Source: Methylophaga nitratireducenticrescens (GTDB lineage Bacteria > Pseudomonadota > Gammaproteobacteria > Nitrosococcales > Methylophagaceae). From it: DNA of 64,000 nucleotides. The stretch lies in NCBI RefSeq assembly GCF_000260985.4, contig NC_017857.3:1240001-1304000 (forward strand), written 5' to 3'. The notes under the pieces were generated by a model, which was given only the letters and a program-made list of their open reading frames with translations, was not told the origin of the DNA and made no database searches. The stretch's first letter is position 1; each line of letters begins with the position of its first letter. Of this stretch, positions 27,381 through 38,877 are shown in pieces. The position numbers and the translations under genes are program-made.

Positions 27381-28671
27381 GTTCTCTTTTTTATTCACTG
27401 GACTATTACTGGCGTTTAGCGTTTCTGCCAGTCCGCAAATAGAAAATTGGCAAACTGCCAATGGCACTCAGGTATATTTTGTCAAAGCTCAGGAATTGCC
27501 GATGTTGGATATTCGCCTGGTATTTGATGCTGGCGCAGCGCGGGATCCGAAAGGCGGGGTGGCGTTACTGACGAGCTCAATGCTCAATCAAGGAACTAAA
27601 AACAAAGACACCGATGCGATTGCTACTGCATTTGATGATGTGGGTGCCGAATTTAGTTCTGAGTCTGAGCGGGATATGGCGGTATTGAGTCTGCGGACTT
27701 TATCCAAAGCAGATGCATTGCAACCTGCCATAGATACATTTGTAGATGTTATCAGTCAACCGTCCTTTCCGGAAAAGGCTTTTGATCGTCTTATTAATCA
27801 AGTGAAAACCAGTCTGCAAAGCGAAAAACAATCGCCTTCTGCCATAGCCGATCGGGCATTTTATCAGCAGCTGTACGGTGACCATCCATATTCAGCCATG
27901 CCAATAGGCACGGAAGCTTCAATAAATGAAATCAGCATTGCCGATTTGCAGCAGTTTTATAAGCAATTTTATGTGGCGAACAATGCGGTACTGGTCATTG
28001 TAGGTGATGCGGATATCAAGCAGGCAAAAGCCTTGTCAGAAAAAATTTCCGGCAGTCTTCCCGCAGGAAAAAAAGCGGCGGCATTACCTGAAGTTGAATC
28101 ACTTGAAACTGCCCAACAAAAGCATTTGCCTTATCCATCGAGTCAAACCACGATTTTGATGGGGCAACCTGGTTTAACCCGCGATGATCCAGACTTTTTC
28201 CCGCTGTATGTGGGTAATCATGTTTTAGGTGGCAGTGGACTGGTGTCCATTATCAGTGATGAAATTCGTGAAAAACGTGGTTTATCCTATAGTGCTTACA
28301 GTTATTTCAGACCGATGCGTGAGGCCGGGCCTTATCAATTTGGTCTGCAGACTCGTAATGATCAGGCAGAACTGGCATTGGAAGTACTGAATCAGACGCT
28401 GGTCGATTTTGTTGATCAGGGCCCCACTAAAGAGCAACTCACGGCCGCACAGAAAAATATTACCGGTGGATTTGCCTTGCGTCTGGACAGCAATAGTAAA
28501 ATTGCCGATTATCTGGCGATGATGGGCTTTTATCAGTTGCCGCTGGATCATCTGGAAACCTTTAATTCAAGAGTGAACGCCGTGACGGTTGATCAGATAA
28601 AAGCTGCTTATCAAAAACGTATTCATCCCCAAAAAATGGTCACAATACTGGTGGGTGGCGACGCTGAATAA
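27370..28671 (+). CDS. M16-family protein without zinc motif (regulatory partner)
   Basis: A 433-residue exported protein with signal peptide (MLAKFSFLFTGLLLAFSVSA). It has the M16 fold (FDAGAARDPKGGVALLTSSM where the active subunit has its HxxEH helix) but no zinc-binding histidines. The C-terminal GGSGLVSIISDEIREKRGLS with the conserved Arg-Tyr-like region is kept, as in the inactive subunits of such pairs. Co-translation with the active gene is implied by overlap. Substrate unknown. Confidence 0.9.
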   Translation: MLAKFSFLFTGLLLAFSVSASPQIENWQTANGTQVYFVKAQELPMLDIRLVFDAGAARDPKGGVALLTSSMLNQGTKNKDTDAIATAFDDVGAEFSSESERDMAVLSLRTLSKADALQPAIDTFVDVISQPSFPEKAFDRLINQVKTSLQSEKQSPSAIADRAFYQQLYGDHPYSAMPIGTEASINEISIADLQQFYKQFYVANNAVLVIVGDADIKQAKALSEKISGSLPAGKKAAALPEVESLETAQQKHLPYPSSQTTILMGQPGLTRDDPDFFPLYVGNHVLGGSGLVSIISDEIREKRGLSYSAYSYFRPMREAGPYQFGLQTRNDQAELALEVLNQTLVDFVDQGPTKEQLTAAQKNITGGFALRLDSNSKIADYLAMMGFYQLPLDHLETFNSRVNAVTVDQIKAAYQKRIHPQKMVTILVGGDAE

Positions 28672-29226
28672 AACATCACGTCAGTCTGTACGAATTATCG
28701 GCGGCCAATGGGGGGAAGACGGTTATCATTCCCTGCCGTGGAAGGATTGAGACCGACCTCTGATCGTATTCGCGAGACATTGTTTAACTGGTTACAACCG
28801 CATTTGCCGGAAGCCGTTTGTATTGATCTCTTCAGTGGTAGCGGTGCTTTGGGTTTTGAGGCAGCCTCAAGGGGCGCTGCCAAAGTTGATATGGTCGAAC
28901 TGGATCTGCAGGCTTATAAACAGTTGCAGGCCAATAAAACAATGCTATCTGCAGAGCAATGTGCTTTGTTCAGACAAACCGCACAGCAGTTTTTAAATCA
29001 ATCCAGTACCGCTTACGATATTATTTTTCTGGATCCGCCTTTTGGTGCGGATTTATGGTCTGAAATAGCCGGTTCATTAACACAGCGAAATCTATTGCAT
29101 AAAAATAGTCTGCTTTATCTGGAATGTAATAAACATCAAAATCTGACTGGGTTACCAGAAAACTGGCATTTATTTAAAGATAAACAGGCAGGTGATGTAA
29201 GATATTGTTTATTTAAAATGCAATAA
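28655..29226 (+). CDS. rsmD: 16S rRNA m2G966 methyltransferase RsmD, reading frame broken near the N-terminus
   Basis: The protein is encoded in two frames. A GTG at 28655, inside the end of the M16 gene, opens MATLNKTSRQSVRIIGGQW, the standard RsmD start. That frame stops at TGA 28748. The rest (GRRLSFPAVEGLRPTSDRIR onward) is in the -1 frame, entered at a run of six G (28710-28715). One extra G would join them to give the family motif GGQW-x-GR. The body has LFSGSGALGFEAASRG for SAM binding and the catalytic DPPF motif (FLDPPFGADLW). An ATG at 28708 could start a shortened protein but lacks a ribosome site. Either a sequence error in the G-run or a real lesion explains this. Confidence 0.85.
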
Positions 29227-29235
29227 GGTTTTGGC

Positions 29236-29733
29236 ATGTCAATCACCGCCATCTATCCAGGAACATTTGATCCGATTACCCACGGTCATACAGATTTGGT
29301 TCAGCGTGCCAGCCGTTTATTTGAAAAAGTGATTGTTGCTGTCGCTGCGGACACCGGGAAAAAACCGGTATTTTCAATTGAGCAACGTTTGGCATTAGCG
29401 AAACAAACCCTGGATGATTTACCCAATATCGAAATTACCTCCTTCGATGGTTTATTGGTGAATTATGCAATGCAGCGAAATGCCTCAGTAATTATTCGTG
29501 GACTTCGCGCTGTTTCAGATTTTGAATACGAAGTTCAACTTGCCGCAATGAATCGTCGTTTACAGTGGGAAGTGGAAACATTATTTCTGGCGCCGGCAGA
29601 ACAATTTACATTTATTTCATCAAGCCTGATAAGACAAATAGCGGCTTTGGGTGGAGATGTCTCCCAATTTGTTGCGCCCTGTGTACAACAGGCATTACAG
29701 CAGCAACTGGCAGACAAAAAACAGTCGAGTTAA
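29236..29733 (+). CDS. coaD: pantetheine-phosphate adenylyltransferase CoaD
   Basis: A 165-residue nucleotidyltransferase making dephospho-CoA. The phosphate-binding motif [15 protein letters not shown] with its T/HxGH signature is at residues 7-21, [14 protein letters not shown] in the middle, and [19 protein letters not shown] near the end. It follows rsmD by nine bases, a common pairing. Confidence 0.97.
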   Translation: MSITAIYPGTFDPITHGHTDLVQRASRLFEKVIVAVAADTGKKPVFSIEQRLALAKQTLDDLPNIEITSFDGLLVNYAMQRNASVIIRGLRAVSDFEYEVQLAAMNRRLQWEVETLFLAPAEQFTFISSSLIRQIAALGGDVSQFVAPCVQQALQQQLADKKQSS

Positions 29734-29778
29734 AATTTATCGGTTTAATTACCGTTTTATAAAGAGTTATCGGAGTAA

Positions 29779-30036
<258 letters not shown>

Positions 30037-30048
30037 AAAGTTTTCAAA

Positions 30049-30076
30049 TAGACAAAGTTAATAATACTGATATTAT
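30049..30076 (+). promoter_or_regulatory. possible sigma-70 promoter of the H-NS-like gene
   Basis: TAGACA (30049-30054) and TATTAT (30071-30076) are separated by 16 bases, in an AT-rich region just upstream of the H-NS-like gene. Confidence 0.5.
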
Positions 30077-30110
30077 TTGTTTTTATAAGTTTTAGATAAA
30101 AGGTAATGCG

Positions 30111-30497
30111 ATGAGTAATTTATCTGCTTTGCAACTGGAAAAACTCTCAGAACAAGAGCTGCAAAAATTGATTAGTCAGTCAAAAAAACAAATTAAAAAA
30201 TTGAAAACTAAAAAAGTCACAGAACTCAATAGTAAAGATAGCGATGTTGTTGCTGTGGCTGATGCGGTAAGAGCCCTGGCAAAAGAAAAAAAAGTTACGC
30301 CTGCAGAAGCCCTGACGGCTGTGGCTAAAAATATGCGAGTGGGTTTATCAGGGGCACGCAAACCTCGTGCTGAAAGTGCTGACAAATACCGTCATCCGCA
30401 AGATCCGCAAAAAACCTGGAAAGGGTTTGGTAAACGTCCTTTATGGTTGGTCGAAGAATTGAATCGTGGACGTAAATTAGAAGAGTTCAGAATCTAG
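30111..30497 (+). CDS. H-NS-like histone family protein
   Basis: A 128-residue nucleoid protein. The N-terminal half is a Lys/Gln-rich coiled coil for oligomerisation (LEKLSEQELQKLISQSKKQI). The C-terminal H-NS DNA-binding motif is clear: KYRHPQDPQKTWKGFGKRPL, then WLVEELNRGRKLEEF. It is closer to the H-NS/HvrA type than to MvaT. It would silence AT-rich DNA. The middle (VVAVADAVRALAKEKKVTPA) has no close match that I know. Single-gene unit with its own promoter and weak terminator. Confidence 0.87.
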   Translation: MSNLSALQLEKLSEQELQKLISQSKKQIKKLKTKKVTELNSKDSDVVAVADAVRALAKEKKVTPAEALTAVAKNMRVGLSGARKPRAESADKYRHPQDPQKTWKGFGKRPLWLVEELNRGRKLEEFRI

Positions 30498-30509
30498 ATA
30501 ACACTTCAT

Positions 30510-30537
30510 AGTGCAGTATCTTCTGCTGCACTGTTTC
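30510..30537 (+). terminator. weak terminator-like hairpin after the H-NS-like gene
   Basis: AGTGCAG and CTGCACT (seven bases each) enclose a nine-base loop, followed by a short T-containing stretch. The T-run is poor. Confidence 0.4.
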
Positions 30538-30549
30538 TGATTGCATTGA

Positions 30550-33111
<2,562 letters not shown>

Positions 33112-33129
33112 TAAACAAAGGAAACAGTA

Positions 33130-33615
33130 ATGTTGAAGAAACTGATTATTGCAGTTTTTTGTATGACGGTAGCGGCTTGCGGATTCCAGTTGCGTGGTGC
33201 CGCGGATTTACCTGAAAGCATACAGACGTTGCATATTCAGGGTATCAACATGCGTCAGGGACTAGGCTTGGAACTTAAACGCACCTTGAGACGTAACGGT
33301 ATCAATGTGATTGATGACTACATGGAGGGCGCTGCGGTATTAAGCTTCCTGGAAAACCGCTATGAACGCCATGTCTTGTCAGTAGGTGGCAATGCCAAAG
33401 TCAGTGAATATGAATTGATTTTAGAAGTGACCTTCCAGTTGACTGATAACCAGCAAAATAAATTAATTGAAAGTGAACGTTTTGAAGCCCAGCGTGATTA
33501 TCAGTTTGATCAGGAACAGGTATTAGGTCGTGATGCTGAAGAACATTTATTACGCGAAGAAATGGAAAAACAGATCAGTCAGGTAATCGTCCGCCGTTTG
33601 TCCGCTTTGGATTAG
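33130..33615 (+). CDS. lptE: LPS assembly outer-membrane lipoprotein LptE
   Basis: A 161-residue lipoprotein. The signal ends in the lipobox VAAC (Cys 17) in MLKKLIIAVFCMTVAACGFQ. The following LRGAADLPESIQTLHIQG is typical of LptE, which plugs the LptD barrel that inserts LPS. Position between leuS and holA is conserved. Confidence 0.93.
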   Translation: MLKKLIIAVFCMTVAACGFQLRGAADLPESIQTLHIQGINMRQGLGLELKRTLRRNGINVIDDYMEGAAVLSFLENRYERHVLSVGGNAKVSEYELILEVTFQLTDNQQNKLIESERFEAQRDYQFDQEQVLGRDAEEHLLREEMEKQISQVIVRRLSALD

Positions 33616-33620
33616 AATTG

Positions 33621-34652
33621 ATGCGAGTTAAAGCAGAACAGCTGAGCTCACAGATACAACATCGTTTTCCTGTCACCAGTGTGGTGTATGGTGATGAAGC
33701 CCTGCTGGTGGAAGAAGCCGCGGATACGATCCGTCAGCAGGCCAAAGTTCATGGTATTGCCGAACGACAGGTTTGGCATGCCGATGCCCGTTTTGACTGG
33801 TCCAAACTCAGATTTGCCGACGATAGTCTTTCCCTGTTTGCTTCGCAGAAACTGGTCGAAATCAGACTGCCTTCTGGGGCTCCCGGTAAAGAGGGTGGAG
33901 CGTTTCTCAGAGAATTTGCTGAGCAACCTGCACCCGATACGTTTTTATTACTGATCACTGGCAAACTAACGCCACAGCAACAAAAAGCAAAGTGGTTTAC
34001 CGCATTGGAAAGTGCAGGCATCAGTGTGCCGCTCTGGCCGGTCAGTATTGAAATGCTACCCCGCTGGATTCAGCAGCGCATGCAACAGAAAGGCTTGCAG
34101 GCAAACTTCTCGGTCGCCACCCTGCTGGCAGAAAGAACAGAAGGCAATTTATTCGCTGCCGCTCAGGAAATCGATAAACTGGTATTACTGAGCCCCGATG
34201 GGCAGGTGGATGAACCCTTATTAATGGAAAGCGTTGCTGACAGTGCCCGATTTGAAGCATTTTCGCTGATGGATGCAGTCTATGCTGGTCAGTCTGACAA
34301 GATTCCGCGTATGTTAAGAATGTTACAGGCGGAAGGTAATGATGTATTGGCCGTTTTTTCAGCCGTTTCCTGGTCTTTACATCGAATGATTGATATGGCC
34401 GATCAATTGGAAAAAGGTGCTGCTCCGGCCCAGGTTTTCAGCAGTCAGAAACCTCCTGTCTGGGATAAGGCAAGACCCTTGATTCAATCAGGATTACGTC
34501 GTCATTCTGCAGCGAAATGGCGAACATTTTTACCGCAAATGGCGGCAATTGATCGGGCCGCAAAAGGTGGTGGTAATGATAATGCATGGCGGATGCTGAC
34601 TACCCTGTGTTTACAGGCCGCCGGTGTGCCAATGCAATTACAGCAAACATGA
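33621..34652 (+). CDS. holA: DNA polymerase III delta subunit HolA
   Basis: A 343-residue clamp-loader wrench. It starts at ATG 33621 with a TTG just upstream also open. [20 protein letters not shown] is the typical N-terminal motif; the lid and collar domains follow ([20 protein letters not shown]). It works with DnaX, encoded at 14.7-16.5 kb, to open the beta clamp. Confidence 0.94.
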   Translation: MRVKAEQLSSQIQHRFPVTSVVYGDEALLVEEAADTIRQQAKVHGIAERQVWHADARFDWSKLRFADDSLSLFASQKLVEIRLPSGAPGKEGGAFLREFAEQPAPDTFLLLITGKLTPQQQKAKWFTALESAGISVPLWPVSIEMLPRWIQQRMQQKGLQANFSVATLLAERTEGNLFAAAQEIDKLVLLSPDGQVDEPLLMESVADSARFEAFSLMDAVYAGQSDKIPRMLRMLQAEGNDVLAVFSAVSWSLHRMIDMADQLEKGAAPAQVFSSQKPPVWDKARPLIQSGLRRHSAAKWRTFLPQMAAIDRAAKGGGNDNAWRMLTTLCLQAAGVPMQLQQT

Positions 34653-34681
34653 AAGCAGAGAAATTAAAAGAGGAGTGTGCT

Positions 34682-35938
34682 GTGGAAGTTGCAGCCTACA
34701 TGCAGAAACTGGGTCAACAAGCTCGTGAAGCCAGCCGGGTATTGGCCCGTGTAACGACCAATAATAAAAATACGGCGCTATTGGCGATTGCCACGGCGAT
34801 CCGCAGTCAGGCTGATGGGTTGAAAACTGCCAATCAACAGGATTTACAGGCAGGCAAAGCCAAAGGGCTGGATGCTGCGATGTTGGATCGTTTGACATTG
34901 ACCGATGGCCGAATTGAATCAATGGCGCAAGGTCTGGAACAAATTGCGGCCTTACCTGATCCTATCGGCGAAATCAGTGATATGCGGTATCGGCCTTCCG
35001 GCATTCAATTGGGACAGATGCGCGTACCGCTGGGCGTTATTGGTATTATTTATGAATCACGGCCAAATGTGACCGCTGATGCTGCTGGATTATGCCTGAA
35101 ATCCGGTAATGCCACTATTCTGCGTGGTGGCAGCGAAGCAATACATTCGAATCAGGCGATTGCAGACTGTATCCATCAGGGGTTACAGCAGGCCGGTTTA
35201 CCAATTACTGCGGTTCAGGTCGTCGAAATTACTGACCGCGAAGCGGTTGGTCAACTGATTACCATGCCTGAATATGTCGATGTCGTTGTGCCACGCGGTG
35301 GGAAGAGTCTGATCGAACGTATCAGTCATGACGCTCGAGTGCCTGTTATCAAACATCTTGATGGCATCTGTCATGTATATGTCGATGTGGAAGCTGATTT
35401 GACCATGGCGCAAGAGATTGCCTTTAATGCCAAATGTCACCGTTATGGTGTATGCAATGCAATGGAAACGCTGCTGGTACATGCTGATATTGCCAACGAG
35501 TTTTTGCCTGCTATGGCCAAGCGTTTTATTAGTGAAGGCGTTGAATTACGAGGCTGTAATAAAACTTTACATATTCTGCCGGATATCAATGTGGCAACGG
35601 ACGCCGATTGGGATACTGAATATCTTGCCCCGATTCTGTCGATAAAAATTGTCACGGATGTAGACGATGCGATGCTGCATATTTATCAGCATAGTTCTGC
35701 CCATACCGAAAGTATCGTGACGCAAAATTATGACACCGCCAGACGCTTTTTGCAGGAAGTGGACTCCAGTTCGGTGTTGGTAAACGCATCAACACGTTTT
35801 GCTGATGGGTTTGAATATGGTCTGGGTGCTGAAATCGGTATTTCTACCGATAAATTGCATGCTCGTGGTCCGGTGGGTTTAAATGGTTTGACCTCCCAAA
35901 AATGGATAGTGTTTGGTAGTGGTCAAATCAGAACATAA
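34682..35938 (+). CDS. proA: glutamate-5-semialdehyde dehydrogenase (gamma-glutamyl phosphate reductase) ProA
   Basis: A 418-residue enzyme of proline synthesis. The GTG at 34682 is chosen because GAGGAG (34670-34675) lies six bases before it and the resulting length equals E. coli ProA (417). An ATG at 34649, coupled to the holA stop, would add 11 residues and is the alternative. The catalytic Cys is in [33 protein letters not shown] and [14 protein letters not shown] mark the NADPH-binding region. Confidence 0.95.
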   Translation: MEVAAYMQKLGQQAREASRVLARVTTNNKNTALLAIATAIRSQADGLKTANQQDLQAGKAKGLDAAMLDRLTLTDGRIESMAQGLEQIAALPDPIGEISDMRYRPSGIQLGQMRVPLGVIGIIYESRPNVTADAAGLCLKSGNATILRGGSEAIHSNQAIADCIHQGLQQAGLPITAVQVVEITDREAVGQLITMPEYVDVVVPRGGKSLIERISHDARVPVIKHLDGICHVYVDVEADLTMAQEIAFNAKCHRYGVCNAMETLLVHADIANEFLPAMAKRFISEGVELRGCNKTLHILPDINVATDADWDTEYLAPILSIKIVTDVDDAMLHIYQHSSAHTESIVTQNYDTARRFLQEVDSSSVLVNASTRFADGFEYGLGAEIGISTDKLHARGPVGLNGLTSQKWIVFGSGQIRT

Positions 35939-36578
35939 ACCCGAAGCGATCGGCATTCTTGGCGGTACCTTTGATCCGGTACATTTCGGCCATTTGCGCT
36001 CGGCGCTGGAAGTCTGCCAGCAGCTGGAGTTAAATCATGTGCGGCTCATTCCGTGCGCGATACCGCCGCATCGCCAGCCCACCATGGCCAGTGCTGATGC
36101 ACGGCGTTTGATGCTGGAAATCGCCGTAAAATATGTTCCCCAATTAACGGTTGATGATCGAGAACTGCATCGTGAAGGGCCCTCTTTTTCCGTGGACACC
36201 TTACTCAGTCTGCGCGAACAATATGTTGATAACCCATTATTTCTTATTTTGGGTACCGATGCTTTTCGTAGCATTAGCAGCTGGTCCCGCTGGCAACAGA
36301 TTCTGCCATTAGCGCATATCGTGGTGGTGCAAAGACCAGATGAAACACTGGATATGCATGAAGAACTAAAGGTCTGGTATCAACAGAATCTGGCTCAGGC
36401 AGAAGATCGACAATTCTCCTCAGGCAAAATATGGCCATTGAAAGTAACACCAATGGCGATTTCCGCGACGCAAATCCGTGATGAATTATCGGCGGGAAAC
36501 CCGGTCAACTTTTTGTTACCGGATTCGGTTATTGCTGTGATAGAGCAACTAGACCTCTACCAGCCGAAAAAAACGTAA
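35919..36578 (+). CDS. nadD: nicotinate-nucleotide adenylyltransferase NadD
   Basis: About 219 residues. The nucleotidyltransferase motif [15 protein letters not shown] opens the fold, and [20 protein letters not shown] closes it. It makes deamido-NAD. The start is uncertain: a GTG at 35919 (inside proA, 20 bases of overlap) is the best of several weak choices; a TTG lies two codons earlier. Confidence 0.94.
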   Translation: MVKSEHKPEAIGILGGTFDPVHFGHLRSALEVCQQLELNHVRLIPCAIPPHRQPTMASADARRLMLEIAVKYVPQLTVDDRELHREGPSFSVDTLLSLREQYVDNPLFLILGTDAFRSISSWSRWQQILPLAHIVVVQRPDETLDMHEELKVWYQQNLAQAEDRQFSSGKIWPLKVTPMAISATQIRDELSAGNPVNFLLPDSVIAVIEQLDLYQPKKT

Positions 36579-36584
36579 CGTTTC

Positions 36585-37436
36585 ATGGAACAAGTATTTT
36601 TTGTAATATCAAAATTGGCCTGGGCGGTGCTCAGTCCGTTTATGATGCTTAATCTGTTACTGGTATTTGGCACGCTGTTTTTATTGTTCGGTTACCGAAC
36701 CATCGCGCTCAGATTTCTGTTGCCTGCGCTGGTATTCAGTTTGAGTCTGATGATATTTCCAATTGGCGATTGGTTAATTCATCCACTGGAAGCTCGTATC
36801 AGCCAACCCCAGCAGCTACCAGAAAATATTGATGGCATTATTGTTCTGGGTGGCGGAGAAGATATAAAAACCACCATCAGCTGGCAACAGCCTCAGGTCG
36901 GCCAGGCCAGTGACCGTTATTTTGGCGCTGCATTGTTAGCTAAACAATACCCTGACAGCCCAATCATTTTTACCGGTGGTAGCAATTTACTGCGCTTTGA
37001 TGCCGGGGCAACGCCTGCCGAGCTTAGCCATCAATTACTGACCATGGTGGGAATTGATGAAAAGCGGCTGATCATTGAATCTCAATCACGTAATACCTAT
37101 GAAAATTTCCAGCGGCTGAAAACGGTTATACCCAAAAGAAATGGTCAGTATCTTTTGGTGACCTCGGCTTATCATATGCCGCGCTCAGTAGGTATTGCTG
37201 AAAGACAGGGTATAAACGTGGTGCCTTACCCGGTGGATTATCGAAGTCAGACGGGAGAGTCTCGTCAGTTGGACTTTGCGGTGTTTGAACAACTGGAAAA
37301 ACTTGAGCCTGCCTGGCGCGAGTGGGTTGGACTGACCGCTTATTTTATTACCAGAAAAACCAGCCAGTGGTTTCCGGAGGGGCCGAGTGGCCGCTTCGTC
37401 GAAACCACCACAGACGCACAGGCTGACATACGTTAA
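36585..37436 (+). CDS. YdcF/ElyC-type DUF218 membrane protein
   Basis: A 283-residue protein. Two N-terminal membrane helices (residues 8-33 and 38-60) precede a DUF218 domain: IDGIIVLGGGEDIKTT, IIFTGGSNLLRFDA, ESQSRNTYENFQRLK and LLVTSAYHMPRSVGIAERQG. ElyC of E. coli in this family affects undecaprenyl-phosphate carrier recycling and envelope stability. A function in peptidoglycan precursor metabolism is inferred only. Confidence 0.87.
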   Translation: MEQVFFVISKLAWAVLSPFMMLNLLLVFGTLFLLFGYRTIALRFLLPALVFSLSLMIFPIGDWLIHPLEARISQPQQLPENIDGIIVLGGGEDIKTTISWQQPQVGQASDRYFGAALLAKQYPDSPIIFTGGSNLLRFDAGATPAELSHQLLTMVGIDEKRLIIESQSRNTYENFQRLKTVIPKRNGQYLLVTSAYHMPRSVGIAERQGINVVPYPVDYRSQTGESRQLDFAVFEQLEKLEPAWREWVGLTAYFITRKTSQWFPEGPSGRFVETTTDAQADIR

Positions 37437-37469
37437 ACTTAACAACGAAATTTATTATTTGGAGTGCCC

Positions 37470-37826
37470 ATGAAGGCAGAACAACTGAAATTATTAGTGA
37501 TAGACGCACTGGAAGACATCAAAGCAGAGGATATCACCGTGCTGGATGTGACCGGTATGACCGATGTTACCGATGTTATGATCATCGCTACTGGTAAATC
37601 TAACAGACAGGTTAAAGCACTGGCGAATGAAGTTTCTTCTCAGGCAAAAGCGGCTGGCGTCCAACCTCTCGGCATGGAAGGTGAAGATATTGGCGAATGG
37701 GCTTTGGTGGATTTAGGTGACGTGATTGCACATATTATGACACCGCAAACCAGAGCGACTTACAATCTGGAAAAATTATGGTCTGTCGCTGAAGTTACGC
37801 AAAGTGCTTCGGCAGATAGTGAATGA
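37470..37826 (+). CDS. rsfS: ribosome silencing factor RsfS
   Basis: A 118-residue protein that binds ribosomal protein uL14 and blocks subunit joining in starvation. Start ATG 37470 has GGAG at 37461-37464. Motifs MIIATGKSNRQVKALANEV and EGEDIGEWALVDLGDVIAHI are diagnostic. Overlaps rlmH by four bases, the usual pairing. Confidence 0.96.
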   Translation: MKAEQLKLLVIDALEDIKAEDITVLDVTGMTDVTDVMIIATGKSNRQVKALANEVSSQAKAAGVQPLGMEGEDIGEWALVDLGDVIAHIMTPQTRATYNLEKLWSVAEVTQSASADSE

Positions 37827-38293
37827 AACTGAATCTGCTTGCTGTCGGCCAGAAAATGCCGCAGTGGGTCATCGAAGGTTATAACGAATACGCACGGCGT
37901 ATGCCGCGGGAATGTCAGCTTAATCTGCAGGAAATTGCTCCATCAAAGCGTGGTAAATCAGGCAGTTCCGGACAATGGATGCAGGAAGAGGGCAAACGAA
38001 TCATGACCGCTTTACCGCAAAATGATTATGTGATCGCGCTGGAAGTCGGTGGTCGTAACTGGTCGACGGAACAGCTGGCGGAGCAATTAAAAAACTGGCA
38101 GGCATCCGGACGGGATGTCAGTCTGTTGATTGGCGGACCGGATGGCTTATCCGATGAGTGCCAGCAACGGGCCGATCAAAAATGGTCATTATCCAATCTG
38201 ACCTTGCCTCATCCGCTGGTTCGAATTGTGGTGGCCGAACAGTTATATCGTGCCTGGACAGTTCTGCAGAATCATCCCTATCATCGCGCATGA
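37823..38293 (+). CDS. rlmH: 23S rRNA pseudouridine(1915) N3-methyltransferase RlmH
   Basis: A 156-residue SPOUT-fold methyltransferase. VIALEVGGRNWSTEQLAEQL, LLIGGPDGLSDECQQRAD and the C-terminal LPHPLVRIVVAEQLYRAWTV, then HPYHRA, form the SAM-binding knot and are nearly invariant. Overlaps maf by four bases. Confidence 0.97.
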   Translation: MKLNLLAVGQKMPQWVIEGYNEYARRMPRECQLNLQEIAPSKRGKSGSSGQWMQEEGKRIMTALPQNDYVIALEVGGRNWSTEQLAEQLKNWQASGRDVSLLIGGPDGLSDECQQRADQKWSLSNLTLPHPLVRIVVAEQLYRAWTVLQNHPYHRA

Positions 38294-38877
38294 AGTTTCC
38301 CAAAGTTTATCTGGCCTCTGCTTCACCGCGACGGCGTGAACTCCTGACTCAAATCGGAGTCGATTTTTCGGTTTTAAATGTCTCCGTTGATGAATCTGTT
38401 TTAGCGGCTGAAACCCCATCCGATTATGCCAAGCGCATTGCATTAGCCAAAGCTCAGGCAGGCTGGAAATCCATAAAGACAGACTACCGCCCGGTTATTG
38501 GTGCCGATACTGCTGTGGTATTGCCTTCACAGCACATTCTCGGCAAGCCGGAAAACCAGCAGCAGGCAGAAGCGTTTTTGCGGCAATTATCTGCTAACAG
38601 CCATCAGGTGCTCAGTGCAGTGGCGATTGTCTGGCAACAGCAACATTGGCTAAGCTTACAAATCAGTGAGGTGCAATTCAAAAAGCTGAGTTCAGCCGAA
38701 ATTGATTGGTATCTTGCCACCGGAGAAGGAAAAGATAAGGCTGGAGGATATGCGGTACAGGGCTTAGCTGCTATGTTTATAGAAAATATCAAAGGTAGTT
38801 ACTCCGGCGTGATGGGCCTGCCATTATTTGAAACCAGTCAGCTTTTACAACAGGTAAACATCGTCAATGAGCAGTGA
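38290..38877 (+). CDS. Maf-type nucleoside triphosphate pyrophosphatase (YhdE group)
   Basis: A 195-residue protein starting at ATG 38290 (MKFPKVYLASASPRRRELLT). The longer open frame is inside rlmH. Maf proteins hydrolyse non-canonical or modified NTPs, the YhdE group dTTP/UTP. Motifs SASPRRRELL, GADTAVVLPS and KDKAGGYAVQGLA agree with that group. Overlaps the rng start by 11 bases. Confidence 0.93.
   Translation: MKFPKVYLASASPRRRELLTQIGVDFSVLNVSVDESVLAAETPSDYAKRIALAKAQAGWKSIKTDYRPVIGADTAVVLPSQHILGKPENQQQAEAFLRQLSANSHQVLSAVAIVWQQQHWLSLQISEVQFKKLSSAEIDWYLATGEGKDKAGGYAVQGLAAMFIENIKGSYSGVMGLPLFETSQLLQQVNIVNEQ

Noticed and set aside
28708-29226. Intact RsmD starting at ATG 28708
   Set aside because: It would lack the conserved RIIGGQW part and has no ribosome site; the upstream frame carries that part.
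34586-34681. Longer ProA from an upstream start
   Set aside because: It overlaps holA, and the GTG at 34682 has a strong GAGGAG and gives the family length.
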